Of a stretch of DNA of 64,000 nucleotides, positions 62,875 through 64,000 are shown in pieces (position 1 is the stretch's first letter; every line of letters starts with the position of its first letter). A program made the position numbers and the translations under genes. Below the pieces are notes generated by a model. The model saw nothing but the letters and a program-made list of their open reading frames with translations. It was not told where the DNA came from and did not search any database. The DNA comes from JAHLMO01 sp038997305. GTDB lineage: Archaea; Aenigmatarchaeota; Aenigmatarchaeia; CG10238-14; SpSt-28. Location: assembly GCA_038997305.1 (NCBI GenBank), contig JAWAZZ010000001.1:56963-120962 (forward strand), read 5' to 3'.

Positions 62875-63936
62875 TTATATTACTGTCACTCCTTTTTTTC
62901 TTAAATATTCTCGAGTTTCCGATGAAAGTTGTACTGGGTTATTATAAATTTGTAAAATTTTTAATTTTGGTAAACTTTTTATAGCGTCTTCTGGAATTTC
63001 GTAAAGATAGTTAGAATGGATACTAAGCTCTTCTAAATTTTTTAGATATCCTATTTCTTGTGGTAATCTTCTTAATTTATTTTCAGCTAAATGTAATTTT
63101 TTTAAATTTTCTAAATTTCCAATACTTCTTGGCAAAAATCTTAATTCATTTTTGGAGACATCGAGTTCTGATAGATTTTTTAATTCTCCAATATCTTCAG
63201 GTAAATAGTCTATTCTGTTTTCATCGAAGTTTAAGGTTCTCAGATTTGCTAATTTTGTAACATATTCAGGAAATTCTCGCAATTTGTTTGATCTAACTAC
63301 TAAAACCCTTAATTCTCTTAAGTATCTAATATTTTCAGGTAAATAATTTAGTCCGCCCTTTATAATGCATAATACTCTTAGATTTTTTAATTTGTCGATA
63401 TCCTCAGGTAAATATTTCAAGTTTGTATCAATTATATAGAGACCCTCTAATCCTTCTAACTCTGTTATGCTCTCTGGTAGATATTGCAAATTACATTTAT
63501 AACAAATTATGATAAGTTCCTTCAGATTTTTTAATTCACCAATTTCTTCTGGCAAAGTTTCAAATTTTTCTTTGGCATATATATGCAACTTTCTTAAATT
63601 TTCAAGTCCAGCAATTGCCTCTGGCAAGGTTTTATGATCGTAATCTTCGAGCTTTAGATATACTACCTTTCCTTCTTCAATATCGATTTTTTTGTCTCTT
63701 AAATATTCCTGCATTTTAAAAATAGATTCGACACTTGTATTTACAGGTTTAAGAATCTCTCTTAAGGCAGCATAGTCTTTTGGTGTTAACCCAACAATTT
63801 TAGCTCTTTCCTCAACTTCCTTTAAAATTTTTTCATCGATAGTAAATTTCTTTTTTTCTGCTGTATTAGTTGGTTTTTTTTCTTCTTTTTCTCCTCCTGG
63901 TAAGAATAATTTTGCTAATAGTTCGTTATTGACCAC
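62875..63936 (-). CDS. Leucine-rich repeat protein
   Basis: 353 residues. A basic/acidic N-terminal linker (about 10-35) and a helical region are followed by about ten LRRs of 23 residues with the pattern LPExIxxLxNLxxLxIxxN (about 100-345). No signal peptide or membrane helix, so it is cytoplasmic unless exported by another route. LRRs bind proteins. It is downstream of tRNA-Ser on the opposite strand. The ligand is unknown. Confidence 0.92.
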   Translation of the reverse strand: MVNNELLAKLFLPGGEKEEKKPTNTAEKKKFTIDEKILKEVEERAKIVGLTPKDYAALREILKPVNTSVESIFKMQEYLRDKKIDIEEGKVVYLKLEDYDHKTLPEAIAGLENLRKLHIYAKEKFETLPEEIGELKNLKELIIICYKCNLQYLPESITELEGLEGLYIIDTNLKYLPEDIDKLKNLRVLCIIKGGLNYLPENIRYLRELRVLVVRSNKLREFPEYVTKLANLRTLNFDENRIDYLPEDIGELKNLSELDVSKNELRFLPRSIGNLENLKKLHLAENKLRRLPQEIGYLKNLEELSIHSNYLYEIPEDAIKSLPKLKILQIYNNPVQLSSETREYLRKKGVTVI

Positions 63937-64000
63937 AGCACTTTTTAATTACGATTTTTGGTAGTTTTGAGGGGTCATCTACATTAAAGAACTGTATTCT

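Noticed and set aside
1..64000. CRISPR array or cas genes
   Set aside because: No evenly spaced short direct repeats and no Cas-like proteins were seen. The repeats present are coding modules.

Overview
The window looks like a compact, very AT-rich archaeal genome of the DPANN/Nanoarchaeota type. Coding DNA is extremely AT-rich, while the 23S rRNA fragment and all five tRNAs are GC-rich, as expected for a hyperthermophile. The information-processing genes are archaeal: RpoN, RpoK, uL24, eL18, uL13, uS9, uL23, aIF5A, archaeal PheS/PheT, class I CCA-adding enzyme, ApgM and cupin-type phosphoglucose isomerase. Genes are tightly packed, with many ATGA overlaps and convergent 3' overlaps of up to 95 bp. 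The tRNAs do not encode CCA, and one has an intron. The lineage is inferred from gene content only; no search was run.

Layout. 1-705: 3' end of the 23S rRNA, with several substitutions at normally invariant positions. 0.77-13.2 kb: a surface/pilus-like locus. It holds two proteins with identical N- and C-terminal arms but unrelated centres (von Willebrand A versus beta-propeller), a membrane-anchored metzincin-type protease, several short proteins with an N-terminal membrane helix, and a large TadC/FlaJ-like platform protein; rpoN-rpoK sit between the twin genes. 13.2-31 kb: uL24, then a run of large secreted or anchored, mostly cysteine-rich proteins. These are a frameshifted phosphoesterase-like giant, four proteins with GWNL modules, a type IV prepilin-like protein, a propeller plus transglutaminase-like protein, and a tail-anchored protein. 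31-32.2 kb: eL18-uL13-uS9. 32.3-63.9 kb: housekeeping and transport. This includes a DsbA-like protein, amino-acid permease, cupin PGI, Nramp-like and TerC-like proteins, ferredoxin, aIF5A, the Memo/AmrS pair, NMN adenylyltransferase, CCA enzyme, MinD-like ATPase, nitroreductase, ApgM, enolase, a beta-CASP nuclease, a DHH phosphoesterase, two GT2 glycosyltransferases, uL23, a HEPN-MNT pair, PheST and a leucine-rich-repeat protein.

The most notable signal is the modular surface locus. The platform protein and short anchored subunits suggest a type IV pilus-like or secretion assembly. Around it, ectodomains appear to be mixed and matched: VWA or propeller between identical arms, the same cysteine module in front of a metzincin or a transglutaminase-like domain, and near-identical GWNL and cysteine cassettes in different genes. 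The secreted thioredoxin-fold proteins at 32.3 and 52.5 kb fit a need to make disulfides in these exported proteins. A role in host contact is plausible for an episymbiont but is inference. A second notable signal is a membrane gene at 56-57 kb flanked by an imperfect 42-bp direct repeat of the 3' end of the uL23 gene, which resembles a small integration event.

Limits: identities and motif positions were judged by eye. No alignment, structure prediction or database search was done.
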